Below, piece after piece: positions 20,369-29,745 of a stretch of 64,000 nt of DNA (position 1 is the first letter of the stretch; the number at the start of each line of letters is the position of its first letter). This DNA comes from Actinostola sp. cb2023 (lineage: Eukaryota; Cnidaria; Anthozoa; Actiniaria; Actinostolidae): assembly GCA_033675265.1 (NCBI GenBank), contig JAUJYZ010000504.1, positions 62,001-126,000 of the forward strand, written 5' to 3'. The position numbers were made by a program, and so were the translations under genes. The notes under the pieces were generated by a model. It was not told the DNA's origin. It searched no databases and saw only the letters and a program-made list of their open reading frames with translations.

Positions 20369-23300
20369 CAAACAGACAGACAGACAGACAAGAGAGACAG
20401 ACAGACAGACAAGAGAGACACATACCTGGTGGATGTTTTTGTACTGGATGTTCAACCAATTGTGTAATTCCTTGAAGGATTTCAACATTAATACGTTCAT
20501 TGTATTTTCCTGCTCTCAAGATCACATGGTCCCACCATTCAATGTCTGGGACTTGTCCTTCCTGGATATCTTTAGTTGGTGCTATGAGAGCCAGTTTGGT
20601 TGCAGAGGAGATTCCTGTCTTTTTAGCCACAGCTGCAATTTGTTTCTGTAGTTTTTCTAGTTGTGTCTGTGTGAAATATTACAGTGAGTTAGTTTCAATG
20701 AAACATCTCATCTGTGGTCATGCCCCAGGGGGGGTACTCAGGGGTATCAGTGACGGGGAGGTGCAAAGACCTTTTTTGGGGTTTGAAATTCGTGGCTTGG
20801 GACTTTTTTGGGGTTATCAATTTTCTGGTGGACTTTTTTTGATATAAAGATTTTGGCAAGGACTTTTTTGGGGTTGATAAAAATGATATCCTACCGTTCT
20901 CGACTTGTTTTATGAGAAAAATTGGACAGGTTTTGGGGGTTACCTTTTTGGGCCGTTGGACTTTTTTGGGGTCTTGTTTTTGCGTAATGGACTTTTTTGG
21001 GGTTAAAAAGCCTCATTCGCACCTCCCCATCACTGATACCCCTGAGTACCCCCCCTCATGACCTGTTTTTAGATATGTATTAGTGTAAGCCAACACATAT
21101 ATGTTACCTTAGCCCTGATTCTTTGGGCAATTTCCTGGAACTTTCCCTTCTCATGAAACTTGAATGTCCTTTTGTTCCTTGTTGCAGATGGAATACTATG
21201 ATACAAATCAGCAGTGTTATTGGATTCAATCTCATCATGCAATAGTACAATAGTACTTGGATTGATTATTATTATTGAAGGAATGGTCAATGCTCAGCAT
21301 GCGTCCATCGAGTTATGGATGCATGCGGGAGGCTGCTAAGCAAGAGAGAAGCGGGTAAGAGTCGCACGAGGCACAGCCGAGTGCGACTCTAGCTTCTTGA
21401 GTACTTAGCATATGACCAAGTGCATCCATAACTCGATGGACGCACAGCTGAAGCGTTGACCATTTCTTTTATAACATAGTCACTGCAAATTCAAATAAAG
21501 CAATTTTATTTTCCAATTGATTTCAGAGCGTGCGCTATGACGATGATGTGAGCGTGCTTCCATTGAGTTATGGATGCATGCTCGCGCATGCTAATTAGCC
21601 AATCAGAGCACGCGTTATATATATCAATGCTATGTTATTATAATGAAAGATATCATCAACTTACGCAACTCTGGAATCAAAGTATGTCCTTTCTGTTAAG
21701 TCTTCCGATGGTTTCTCCACTTTAAACTGTTCTCTCTTCTTGGCTCTGATATTTGCCTTGAGAGTCGGCATTCTGCTGCTCAACTGAACAGCTTTTCCAG
21801 ATGAATCAACTGTACGACCTTTGTCATCCAGAATTAGGGGGCTTGGCTTTTCATCTTTTAATGATGTCACGTTGATCATTCCAGACTTTACCAAGGATGC
21901 CCCAGCACTTGTTAGCTGTGAATTTGCAAACTAAAACATACATTAAATCTAATGTTGGTTTGTAGGTTGGATAATTCATGTCAAAACTTTTTGTATCTTC
22001 AACCTGAGTTTTATTACAAAACTGCCAAGCTTTCGGGCTAAGCGCCCATCTTCAGGGTTAAATGCATAAAATCTAATTACAACGGCTATAAGTATACGAA
22101 CACAAACAAACGCCACCAAACAAGCAAGCTCGTGCGCAACAAACTGAACAGGCTCGCGCAAAGCAAACAAAATCGAACAACGCTAGATAGAAAGAATGAA
22201 AAAGGTGCGCGAGGAATAGAAAATGAACAGAATAAAATTGAGTAAACGAATGAATGAATAAAAGAATGAACGAATGAATGAACGAATGGATGAACAAATA
22301 AATGAATGATAGAATGAACAAAATGAACGAAACGAAATGAACGAAATGAACGAAAACATACATGTACACATTATTATACAGATCATATGAAATATCATTT
22401 GTGATAAAAATACAGATTATTATTTAATTATTTATGTATCTCAGGAGATGAAAAACAGTTTGAGTTATCAGGGATAAGTTATCAGTGGCCTGAGTAAAGA
22501 AAACATGCTAAAATGGCTGGAATTATCCATCTGCAAAGTTCTGTAGATTCTAGATACGTGTAAACATACACTACTATTTACCAAGTTAGGTTTACTTGCT
22601 AGCTGCTCCTGTATCTTTTTCTGTAGTTCAGCAGCTCGTCTTGCTTTCTCGATAGCATCATTCATTAACTGTTGTTGTTGTTCTAAGCTCGGCATAGCAG
22701 AATGCATTGATGATATATGAGGGGGTAGCAATTGAGATATAGACGCCATACCAACCCTACCCTGACTCATAACCTGTGAATATATAGAGTTGTTGTAAGA
22801 CTGTTAAAGCAAGTGGCTATTGTTACCCATAGGATAATATTAAACAGTAATAATTCTTATTCTTATCCAGCTGATACGTGATACGCCTCGTTGGCTATCA
22901 GCTCATGTACGACTCGATTTCGTGGAATAATTATTGTTTTATTATATAGACAACCACTGGATTGTGAGAAATATAACATTTGTTTTTATTTTTAGTTCGG
23001 CAAAACCGGTTTGCAATTGTTGAAAATCTCCAATTTTCTCTACTCGTGGTATGAGTAGTAATGAGCTGATAGCCTACTAGTAGAGTAGCCAATCAGAGTG
23101 CGCGCTTGCTCATATCCAATGGTTGTCTATATACATGTACATGTAATAAGTAATAAATGTGTCCACTGGATAAGGATTTAGACTGTGTTAGCGTGGTTAC
23201 TGCATTGCGCAAACAGTTCAGTGGTATAGTACAACCCAAACGTTTGTCCAAGTTGATCCATGGCAACCGTGTTGGCATGTTAACAAACTTCTGGGATGCA

Positions 23301-23828
23301 CTATTTCCATATACTCACCTGTATATGTAGTTGTCTCTTTCGTTCTTCAATCTGTTTTTTCATGTTTGCAACCATTTCTGATATTTGGTTACTATTCAAG
23401 TGTGCAGGTCCTTCATCAGTCTCAGGAATAGCTGGAGGAAGAGGTTCATTATCCTCTTTCAAAGCATCAAATCTACTCTGTTTTCTCTTCACAGACGAAG
23501 TTGTCATTGCTGTAGAATCCTCATTATCATCACCAAACACATCCTCTAACGTACGCTTCCTCGAGCTTGAACTCTTGTGTGAACTAGACGATGATCTGTT
23601 GTGCTTGATCTCGTGTACTTTATCAAAAAGATCCTCCACAAACTTTGGAGCAAGATCGTCTAGAAATGTTGCCAATTCTTGAACCGAAGATCTTTTACCC
23701 AAGTTCATAGAAACACAGTCCAAAGCTGCCTTAACCACGGATTTCTCATTGAATCCAAGGCGTTTCTTGACACTACCTTCAACCCATATCTTTAGTTCCT
23801 CAAGATCTCTTTTGCTAAAGCTTGTCAT
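16767..23828 (-). CDS. PRPF3: PRPF3, U4/U6 small nuclear ribonucleoprotein Prp3
   Basis: Ten minus-strand exons: 23828-23319, 22773-22582, 21930-21665, 21195-21108, 20666-20426, 20164-20021, 19815-19716, 19007-18823, 18118-17943 and 16919-16767, in phase to TAA, 684 residues (human about 683). Prp3 binds U4/U6 snRNA and stabilises the U4/U6.U5 tri-snRNP in the nucleus (family knowledge). Seen in order: a PWI-like fold (about residues 5-75, [15 protein letters not shown]), a Ser/Arg-rich acidic linker ([12 protein letters not shown]), the conserved [20 protein letters not shown] helix, [16 protein letters not shown], the block [29 protein letters not shown], and a C-terminal Prp3 (DUF1115) domain with LMLHRIKW and [19 protein letters not shown]. 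The start ATG has A at -3. The acceptor of exon 3 could also lie 15 bp further in (CACAG). It is head-to-head with TMEM199. Confidence 0.96.
17129..17490. repeat. 83-bp tandem repeat, about 4.4 copies
   Basis: AATAGATCCATTGGATTACT recurs every 83 bp from 17129. The first four copies are nearly identical, and the last is shortened and altered. It lies in PRPF3 intron 9 (16920-17942), which also carries ATC/CAT microsatellite DNA near 16970-17100. Confidence 0.9.
18184..18298. mobile_element. 115-bp MITE with 9-bp target duplication
   Basis: Terminal inverted repeats of about 42 bp begin TAGCCTCCTAAAGCAGACAC and end GTCTGCTTTGGGAGGCTA. Both sides carry the identical 9-mer GCTATTATC (18175-18183 and 18299-18307). 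A 9-bp duplication is typical of Mutator-like elements (family knowledge), so a MULE-type parent is inferred. It lies in PRPF3 intron 8. Confidence 0.85.
18560..18725. repeat. Imperfect direct duplication in PRPF3 intron 8
   Basis: The phrase TTTATTTACAAATTCACCCA followed by GG...GTGAAA...GGCATGT occurs at about 18587-18640 and again at about 18680-18725, in AT-rich surroundings. Confidence 0.6.
19177..19528. mobile_element. MITE-like element with about 110-bp inverted repeats
   Basis: The left end TTACAGCTAAGTTACATCAC GCGTGACCAG is matched by the right end CTGGTCACGCGTGACGCAAC TTAGCTGTAA in reverse complement. Complementarity continues through GTCTAGACTCGAGTCTTGAA and ATCAAATCTCCACTAA. It lies in PRPF3 intron 7 (19008-19715). 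Confidence 0.8.
20305..20418. repeat. (CAGA)n / (GA)n microsatellite beside a splice donor
   Basis: CAGA and GAGA runs end two bases before the minus-strand donor GTATG (20425-20421) of PRPF3 exon 5. In the sense (minus) direction the intron therefore starts with a long TCTG/TCTC pyrimidine tract. Confidence 0.85.
20720..21060. mobile_element. Inverted-repeat element with GACTTTTTTGGGG core repeats
   Basis: The left end CAGGGGGGGTACTCAGGGGT ATCAGTGACGGGGAGGTGC pairs with the right end GCACCTCCCCATCACTGATA CCCCTGAGTACCCCCCC. Between the arms, GGACTTTTTTGGGGT-like words recur about six times. It fills PRPF3 intron 4 (20667-21107). The superfamily is unknown. Confidence 0.75.
21277..21470. mobile_element. 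MITE-like inverted repeat in PRPF3 intron 3
   Basis: GAATGGTCAATGCTCAGCATGC GTCCATCGAGTTATGGATGCA on the left pairs with TGCATCCATAACTCGATGGA CGCACAGCTGAAGCGTTGACCATTTC on the right. A related single arm (CATTGAGTTATGGATGCATG) lies at about 21560-21580 in the same intron. Confidence 0.75.
22035..22370. repeat. GAATGAAYGAATGAA-type simple repeat in PRPF3 intron 2
   Basis: Degenerate GAATGAAC/GAACGAAAT repeats are dense from about 22190 to 22355, in the intron between exons 2 and 3 (21931-22581). No exon was recognised within it. Confidence 0.6.
22937..23132. mobile_element. MITE-like inverted repeat in PRPF3 intron 1
   Basis: TATATAGACAACCACTGGAT TGTGAG on the left pairs with CTCATATCCAATGGTTGTCT ATATA on the right. 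A second nested pair is GGCTATCAGCTCAT (about 22892) and ATGAGCTGATAGCC (about 23061). Boundaries are approximate. Confidence 0.65.
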
Positions 23829-24173
23829 GGTGATAAAATCCAGTGAAATTCGTAACTACAACATTTATTCTTGTTCGGCCGCCATTTTGAAACGCATGGT
23901 AAACGTATATCGACGCGCATAGTTTGAATGATTTTCCGCTGCCTGATGCATTGCTGGCTCAACGATTTTTTTGCATCTCTAGCTAGAAAATGACCTAAAT
24001 TTTTCTTTCGCGCGTCAACATCAAATGCAAAAAGGTTTTTGAAGTCTGTCTTCATTTATCTACGATGTTTCTAAACATCTTTTTAAAAACCGATGATTAT
24101 ATCTCTGGGCTCCCTGTGTTATTTTCAAAATGAGCCTTCAATCTGATATCAGCGTCTCTCTATTAAAAACAAA
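23829..24173. promoter_or_regulatory. Bidirectional promoter region PRPF3 / TMEM199 with a YY1-like site
   Basis: Only 345 bp separate the divergent PRPF3 and TMEM199 start codons, so both promoters and 5'UTRs must lie here or inside the genes. GCCGCCATTTTG at 23878-23889 reads CAAAATGGCGGC on the minus strand. That fits the YY1 element AANATGGCGGC, common near transcription starts of housekeeping genes (family knowledge). It lies about 50 bp upstream of the PRPF3 ATG. No TATA box was seen in a sensible position. One end of the CACAGGGAGCCCA repeat family lies at 24108-24119. Confidence 0.7.
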
Positions 24174-26412
24174 ATGGTGGTCAACGTTTCACTGACAAGA
24201 AAAATCCAAAAAGCTATTTTTGATGTAAAAAACTTGAATGAAACTCCACAAAAACTATTAGACAGACTCTCAGAATATAGTTTTACAGATGATGATACAA
24301 ACGAAGAGAAAAATGAAGAGGAAGCCAGTATAGAGTTCTCTGTTGTACGAGAAGTTTGGCAAGTTTTGAAGAAAAACAGTTTGGAATCAGGTAGTTTTGT
24401 ACATAGTCAGTAACTCTTAGTACCAAAGCAAAATATTAACACGCTTAATGGGTTATTGCAGGTAATTGTAGTCCTGTGTATCTGCATGAACTTCTGGAAG
24501 GCAGTGAGTTATACGTCCCACCACCAAAACCCCCAGAAAAGGTAAGCTTAAATATTAACTCTAAAAAGTTAAGCTTAGTTATATTATTAAAAGTAGCTTA
24601 ATTATGTTGTATAAACAACAAGCTGCAGCTTTTGTTTGAGTGGTGGTTCAGTCATGGTACTATGGTACTTTTAGTTCTCCCCGATTAGTAGGGCACTTGT
24701 GCCCAGCTAGAAGATTTTGAGACGTTAATAAAGTTATCATTATCATTATTATTATTATTATATAGAGAATAGAATATTATTACACTACCGGTATTACCTA
24801 CTATGTTTTTACTGGGGTCAAATGTACATGTATGTAGGGAGTGAGGTATATGTAAGTGGGACCCAGCTAAATGACCTATGTGTACATTGTATTGGCACAA
24901 GTCTCCCTGTAGCTCAGTGGTAGATCATCTGGCTGGTACATGTATCTGTAAGGTCATGGGTTCGATTCCTGAGCATGATTCCGAGCTGGTGACAAGATCA
25001 TTAATTGTTTCACATAAGTTAATGCTAGCCTTGTTTCTGTGTAACAGAGTCCAGAACTAGTTGCACGTCTAAAGAAACTGAGAACACAGTATGAAAGAGT
25101 ACAATATAATGCTATGGTTGCAAATATAAGTCCTAAGGTATGTCAGATCCCACAGCGCTAATAATACACCTCTTTAGCTTGCCTCAATGTTGCCCCATTG
25201 TATAAATATTATGAATAGTGCACATAAAGAACTGAACTGAACTGAGCAGACCGTGTGACTATTCCCTTGAGTATTACATATTTTCTTTCTTGTTAACACA
25301 TGTAGAAACACATTGTTATGGAAGTATTTTGAATAAAAAATGTTATTCCTAAGAAATCTGAAATGGCGAAATGATACTGTGGTAATTTTCTGGTTTGGAA
25401 AGAACCCCCCACCTCACTTGGCTGCTGAGTTCCCGGGGCTGAGTTACACACTGTATATCACTGGGATTCTGCTATAAGTGCCAGAATATCCAGAGAACTA
25501 ACAGAACTTGTGTCTTGTATGTTCATCTATAAAGTCTTTATTTTGCATTTCATGTCAATAGTATGATACATGTACTTCAAAAGAGTTTGCGACAGAAGGT
25601 ACGACAGTCTACTGATTTCCATAGTCTGCGAAAGCAGCCACCTCTTATGCTGTTTGGCGAGCACATACATGTAAGAGGCAGCTGCTTTCGCAGGCTAAGA
25701 TTTCCCCTGCAGAATGAATGAATATTTTATTCTTCTTTCAAATCCCCAATGACTTGTTTTATAATTTGCAACCAAATAAGTAAATATTTTTATTGTTAAT
25801 TGATAATTTGTTTAATTATCTTTCAGTAAGAGCCACATCAAAGCAGTTATCATCTATAGTTAGCTTCCTAATCAGCATTATTGCAGCCTTTATGTTTGGT
25901 TTTGTGGCTTCACAGTATGGCTTCCCAAGTCTAGCAATGGTAATTAATTAATGAGTAATTAATTAATGAGTAATTAATTAATGAGTAATTAATTAATGAG
26001 TAATTAATTAATGAGTAATTAATTAATGAGTAATTAATTAATGAGTAATTAATTAATGAGTAATTAATTAATGAGTAATTAATTAATACCCAGTAAGAAA
26101 TAATTTAAAAAGTAATAATTTTTGAAGGAGTCCATGCAAGAACAGTGCAAGTGATCTCTGATCAAAATCTAACTTCTCCTTAATGATCTTTGAATTCCAA
26201 AGGAGAATTTTGAGTTTGATCACTAGTCACTTGCAAGTGTTCTTGTATGGATCATTTCAACTATTAAAACACTAATTTAATTATTTGTATGTACATGTAC
26301 ACAATTCTAAAGTTTGTTACCTTTTGTCTTTCAGAGAGTCATTATGGGTATCATTATAGCGTGTGTAGTGGCAATAGCAGAGATCTATTTTATGGCAAGA
26401 ACAGAGATTTAA
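24174..26412 (+). CDS. TMEM199: TMEM199 / VMA12, V-ATPase assembly factor
   Basis: Six exons: 24174-24390, 24462-24541, 25048-25137, 25562-25598, 25827-25939 and 26335-26412, in phase to TAA, 204 residues (human TMEM199 about 208). Yeast Vma12 and human TMEM199 are ER/ERGIC membrane proteins that help assemble the V0 sector of the proton-pumping V-ATPase (family knowledge). Diagnostic match: VYLHELLEGSELYVP (about residues 78-92) followed by SPELVARLKKLRTQYERVQYN, against human LYLHELLEGSEIYLP and NPELVARLEKIK. Two membrane segments follow: about 150-173 (SIVSFLISIIAAFMFGFVAS) and about 180-200 (RVIMGIIIACVVAIAEIYFM), forming a hairpin with both ends cytosolic. It is divergent from PRPF3. Exon 4 is only 37 bp. 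Intron 5 begins with a 15-bp tandem array that repeats the donor sequence. Confidence 0.95.
24898..25015 (+). mobile_element. tRNA-derived SINE-like sequence
   Basis: It contains box A-like TAGCTCAGTGGT (about 24910) and box B GGTTCGATTCC (about 24958) at tRNA-like spacing, but the cloverleaf stems do not close well and the acceptor stem is not convincing. This fits a tRNA-derived SINE head or a tRNA pseudogene in TMEM199 intron 2 rather than a working tRNA gene. Confidence 0.5.
25622..25697. mobile_element. 76-bp MITE, same end type as the one at 18184
   Basis: The terminal repeats TAGTCTGCGAAAGCAGCCAC and GCTGCTTTCGCAGGCTA are inverted over about 26 bp. Flanks TGATTTCCA and AGATTTCCC share 7 of 9 bases, consistent with an aged 9-bp duplication. 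It lies in TMEM199 intron 4, 23 bp after the donor of the tiny exon 4. Confidence 0.75.
25940..26088 (+). repeat. 15-bp tandem array starting at the TMEM199 exon 5 donor
   Basis: About ten copies of GTAATTAATTAATGA. The first copy begins exactly at the intron 5 donor (ATG|GTAATT), so each further copy repeats a donor-like GAGTAATT. Confidence 0.9.
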
Positions 26413-26776
26413 CACACTTGTTGAACAATACCATATAATATGTACATATGACAATGTACAGTAAATAGAAACTGGACAAATGGTCTCAGACAGGAAGTTT
26501 CCAGTGACATCACTGCTCTAGGTTAGCTGCCACTAGATGGGGTTGGTTGCAGGCACAGATCCAGCAAACTGAATGGGGCTGTGGAATGGATATGCTCCAC
26601 CAGAAAATGTTGACTATTTACTAGTCTCTAAAGCCTCAATTTATTCCTGAAATTATGGGAAATTTCATCAATAATTCTTAATTCTTTGACATAAATAAAT
26701 CTCACCAGTTTCCTCCCATAAACCATTTTGGATCTGCGCATGTGTTGGGCGTCGTGAAATATGTGTGATGTGAGAC

Positions 26777-26931
26777 CACAGGGAGCCCAAGTATAATTTC
26801 AGTAAAAAAAGTTTGGGAAAAAAAAATCGCCAGGCAGGTTAAGTTAACAGACAACAAAGGTGTATAGGGGAAAAAAATACTTTATTTTCCAATTTTATTT
26901 TTTTACTGAATTTATGTTTGGGCTCCCTGTG
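26777..26931. mobile_element. 155-bp MITE, CACAGGGAGCCCA family
   Basis: The ends CACAGGGAGCCCAA and TTGGGCTCCCTGTG are inverted, and both sides carry GTGAGAC (26770-26776 and 26932-26938), a perfect 7-bp target duplication. Ends and duplication length match the palindromic element at 11959. The core is A/T-rich with no coding capacity. Confidence 0.85.
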
Positions 26932-27047
26932 GTGAGACAGAGAAAGAACTCTAAGGATACTGTCAGCTGCAAGGTAGCATCAGCCTTCTTTATTCCATGG
27001 AAGACCAGTATTTTTATTGTGATTAGACTACTTCCCAGGAAGAGGGG

Positions 27048-27386
27048 AGGGACTCCCTTACGAAAGTGATGGGGATGCTCGTCGGAACTTATGAAAATGG
27101 CCCCTAAATGGTACCTGAGTTTCTTACAAGTGGGCGTGGCACAAAATAATTTTCACCCCTAAGAGGTACCATCTTGCGATTAATTTGCGATGCCTCAAAC
27201 AAAAGCTTCGCAAAACTAAAAGGTATGTTATATGACCTGACTAGGAGACACTCCAGAAAAAGGTATTTTTTGTCTTAGTGTTCCCTTTAAATCTGAGACC
27301 CACTAAGCGGTAACAAATTGTGGATTTCAATCCCTAAAAGGTACGACGAGCCGCATCACCTCATGTATGGGAGTCCCCCCCCCCCC
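27048..27386. mobile_element. Inverted-repeat element with G/C-run ends
   Basis: GGAGGGACTCCCTTACGAAA GTGATGGGGATGCTCGTCG on the left pairs, with mismatches, with ACGACGAGCCGCATCACCTC ATGTATGGGAGTCCCCCC on the right. The general style (long G runs, internal short repeated words such as CTAARRGGTA) resembles the element at 20720. Confidence 0.6.
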
Positions 27387-27902
27387 CACCATGGGGACTG
27401 CTTGCATGGAGTCCTCCATAGCAAAGACCCTAATGATAGTGAACTGATAACAACACACACAAAAATACAGGTGCACACTTTTCTAAGTAGTAAAATACCC
27501 TAAGTAAGACAAGGCTGAAATAAACCAACTGTCCACAACCTAAAATACTTCAATTCATTTTCACTGGTGAAGAGAAGTATTTCATTTCTTCGGACTGACG
27601 TTCCTACTATATTTAGAGAAGTAAGACTGTTATTGTGTTTGACTGTTATAGATTATGAAGATATTCAAGGACAAAAAAGCAGGATAGATGTTAAGGAGGA
27701 TAGGTTATCAATACACTGACCCCACCCATGCAATAATGTACCATACACTGGCTATTGTAGCTCTAACTGCACGTAGCGGTAGCTAGGTAAGTCTGATAGT
27801 CATGGAGTTAATTAGGTGTTGAGGTAAATTATATGAATTATTTGTTAGGTTTTTAGGTTAGGTCTGGGAGGGTATATAATTTTGAGCTTAGGTCTGGGAT
27901 AG

Positions 27903-28067
27903 CAGGGGCGGATCCAAGAGGGGAGCATGGGGGACTGGTGCCACCCCCCCCCCCCCCCCCTTTGAGTTGGGCCCGATACATATTCACCCACGTTTCCCCA
28001 CACCCCCTAGAAGAAGGGGCCTAGTGGTGCACCCCCCTTTCAAAATCTCTAGATCCACCCCTGGATA
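27903..28067. mobile_element. Short element with CAGGGGCGGATCCA ends
   Basis: AGCAGGGGCGGATCCAAGAG on the left and CTCTAGATCCACCCCTGGAT on the right are imperfect inverted repeats. The core has poly-C. Related ends occur at 39311-39456 and at 48917. Confidence 0.55.
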
Positions 28068-29313
28068 GGGTATGGAAAATCGCATTTTTAGGTCTGAAAT
28101 AGGGTCAGGATTTAGAGGTGTCTGCGGCACACCCCGACACGAAAACTCCCAGAGTACCCCCCCCCCCCCCCCCCCCTGGGGAGAGTGGTGGGCTGAGGGT
28201 TTAGGATTCATGGTATTGAGAGAAGATTTTGTACACAGTCTAGAGGGGGACATCGGGACTCGCGGTATTGTGGTATCCGTCGATTTTTTGTGCGATATTA
28301 CGGTATTTTATAATTTCGAGATGCGGTATTGCGGTATCTTCCTGGTCTGCGATATGCGGTATTTGGGGCTACGGTATACGGTGAAATTCAAATTTCTTTA
28401 GCGTATTTCGATATTCCGGTGAGTTTCCAAAACATTTATACTACTGTTGTTTTAAATTTCAATTTTAGATGCGGTATTACAGTATTTTTAATTTTTTGAT
28501 GTGGTATCAGCTACCCCCCAACGTCCCCCTCAGTCTACAACATTATTACAGTGCATTATTGCATGTTTTCACTGATGCTAAAAAATAGAATTGAATTGAA
28601 GCTTTTTTAAAAAAAATTTTGTTGAAAATATGATTGCAAAAGATATTCTAATAAATTTTTTTAAAGTCAATTTGAATCTTACTTTTATTTATTTGTGTGT
28701 AGAATAAAACGTTGATATAGTGTAACTAAGGCACTAAATTGATTAAATTGATTAAATTTAGCGCCATTTTTACATGGTGTCAAAGTTTCATTTTACACAG
28801 TCTTGTTTGATTGATATACATAGACACAGTCTCTACTAGTTTTAAAACCACTACTCGGTCATTTATTTATTCTAAACTCAATTCCCATTAAGCACTTACC
28901 TTGGTACTCATAAGCTAAGAATGCTCGATGTTAATTGGTCTGTTTGCCTAAAATCTTAGGTTACAGTGTGTAATTTGCAATGCAAAAATTTGACAAAATA
29001 TTGGACCGACTAATAATCAGACACACAAGTATTTGTAGAATGGTATTAAACTCAAAATAGAAAATCCTAATAGATAATAATATTCTTTAGAATGCTTGAA
29101 ATCGGGAGTACGAAAAAGGAGAAAAAAGAAAAATCACAGAATTTCATTGGGAAATCGACTTAGCGTTTTTTTTTGCCAAAAGATGGCGTGACAATCGCGT
29201 GACACCGTTTAGCGAAAGAAACCTTTTTGATGTCAATTACAAATATTTTTATTTCTGGAAAGCATTTCCGCGCATTTCCTTACGGAACAGAGTAAGAGCG
29301 AAGAAGAAAATCC

Positions 29314-29745
29314 TTGGTAAAGAAACTTTCACTAAGCAAACAGTTATTCCAACTAGATCTTTCTTCTCCCAAAAATCTTAGTTCTAGAGTTACTCAAAGA
29401 AGCAAAGCAGAGAACATTTGGGCGCCAAACGGCTTGTATTTCAAGAGACGCCGAGTTCAGACCTCTTCCGACAGTTTGACGGAAATGGATCAAAATAAGT
29501 GTGATATTCAGTCAGGAATGTCTCCAGTTTCAGGACTTCAAAATATATTGCCATTTTTAAATGGCAATAGATCATCAATTCCAAAGCCAATTGAAAATAA
29601 CATTCAATTGGCTTTGGAATTGATGATCGGCAATTGTACAAAACGAAAAAACAAGCTTATTAAAAACACCCGCCTTCATGCCATTCCCAATTTGGATGTG
29701 AACGTTACAGGAATTCCGCGATTGACCCGCAATAAAGCTGCATGA
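29314..29745 (+). CDS. Hypothetical 143-codon ORF, doubtful
   Basis: An uninterrupted reading frame of 143 codons from an ATG, about 800 bp upstream of the cadherin start. I recognise no domain or family. It is basic and has no signal peptide or membrane segment. Part of it (29572-29629) is an almost perfect inverted repeat encoding SIPKPIENNIQLALELMIG, unusual for a real coding sequence. It could be a chance ORF, a small single-exon gene or an exon of an unrecognised gene. It is listed because it is long for its surroundings. Confidence 0.2.
   Translation: MVKKLSLSKQLFQLDLSSPKNLSSRVTQRSKAENIWAPNGLYFKRRRVQTSSDSLTEMDQNKCDIQSGMSPVSGLQNILPFLNGNRSSIPKPIENNIQLALELMIGNCTKRKNKLIKNTRLHAIPNLDVNVTGIPRLTRNKAA
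29572..29629. repeat. Hairpin with about 26-bp perfect arms
   Basis: GATCATCAATTCCAAAGCCA ATTGAA is followed after six bases (AATAAC) or so by TTCAATTGGCTTTGGAATTG ATGATC, its exact reverse complement by eye. It could act as a stem in RNA or be a tiny foldback insertion. Confidence 0.85.

Noticed and set aside
20161..20500. SVCLSVCLS-type ORFs near PRPF3 exons 5-6
   Set aside because: They read the (CAGA)n/(GA)n microsatellite in intron 5. The true exons stop at 20426 and restart at 20164.
24898..24975. A functional tRNA gene
   Set aside because: Box A and box B are present, but acceptor and anticodon stems do not pair convincingly. A SINE head or pseudogene fits better.
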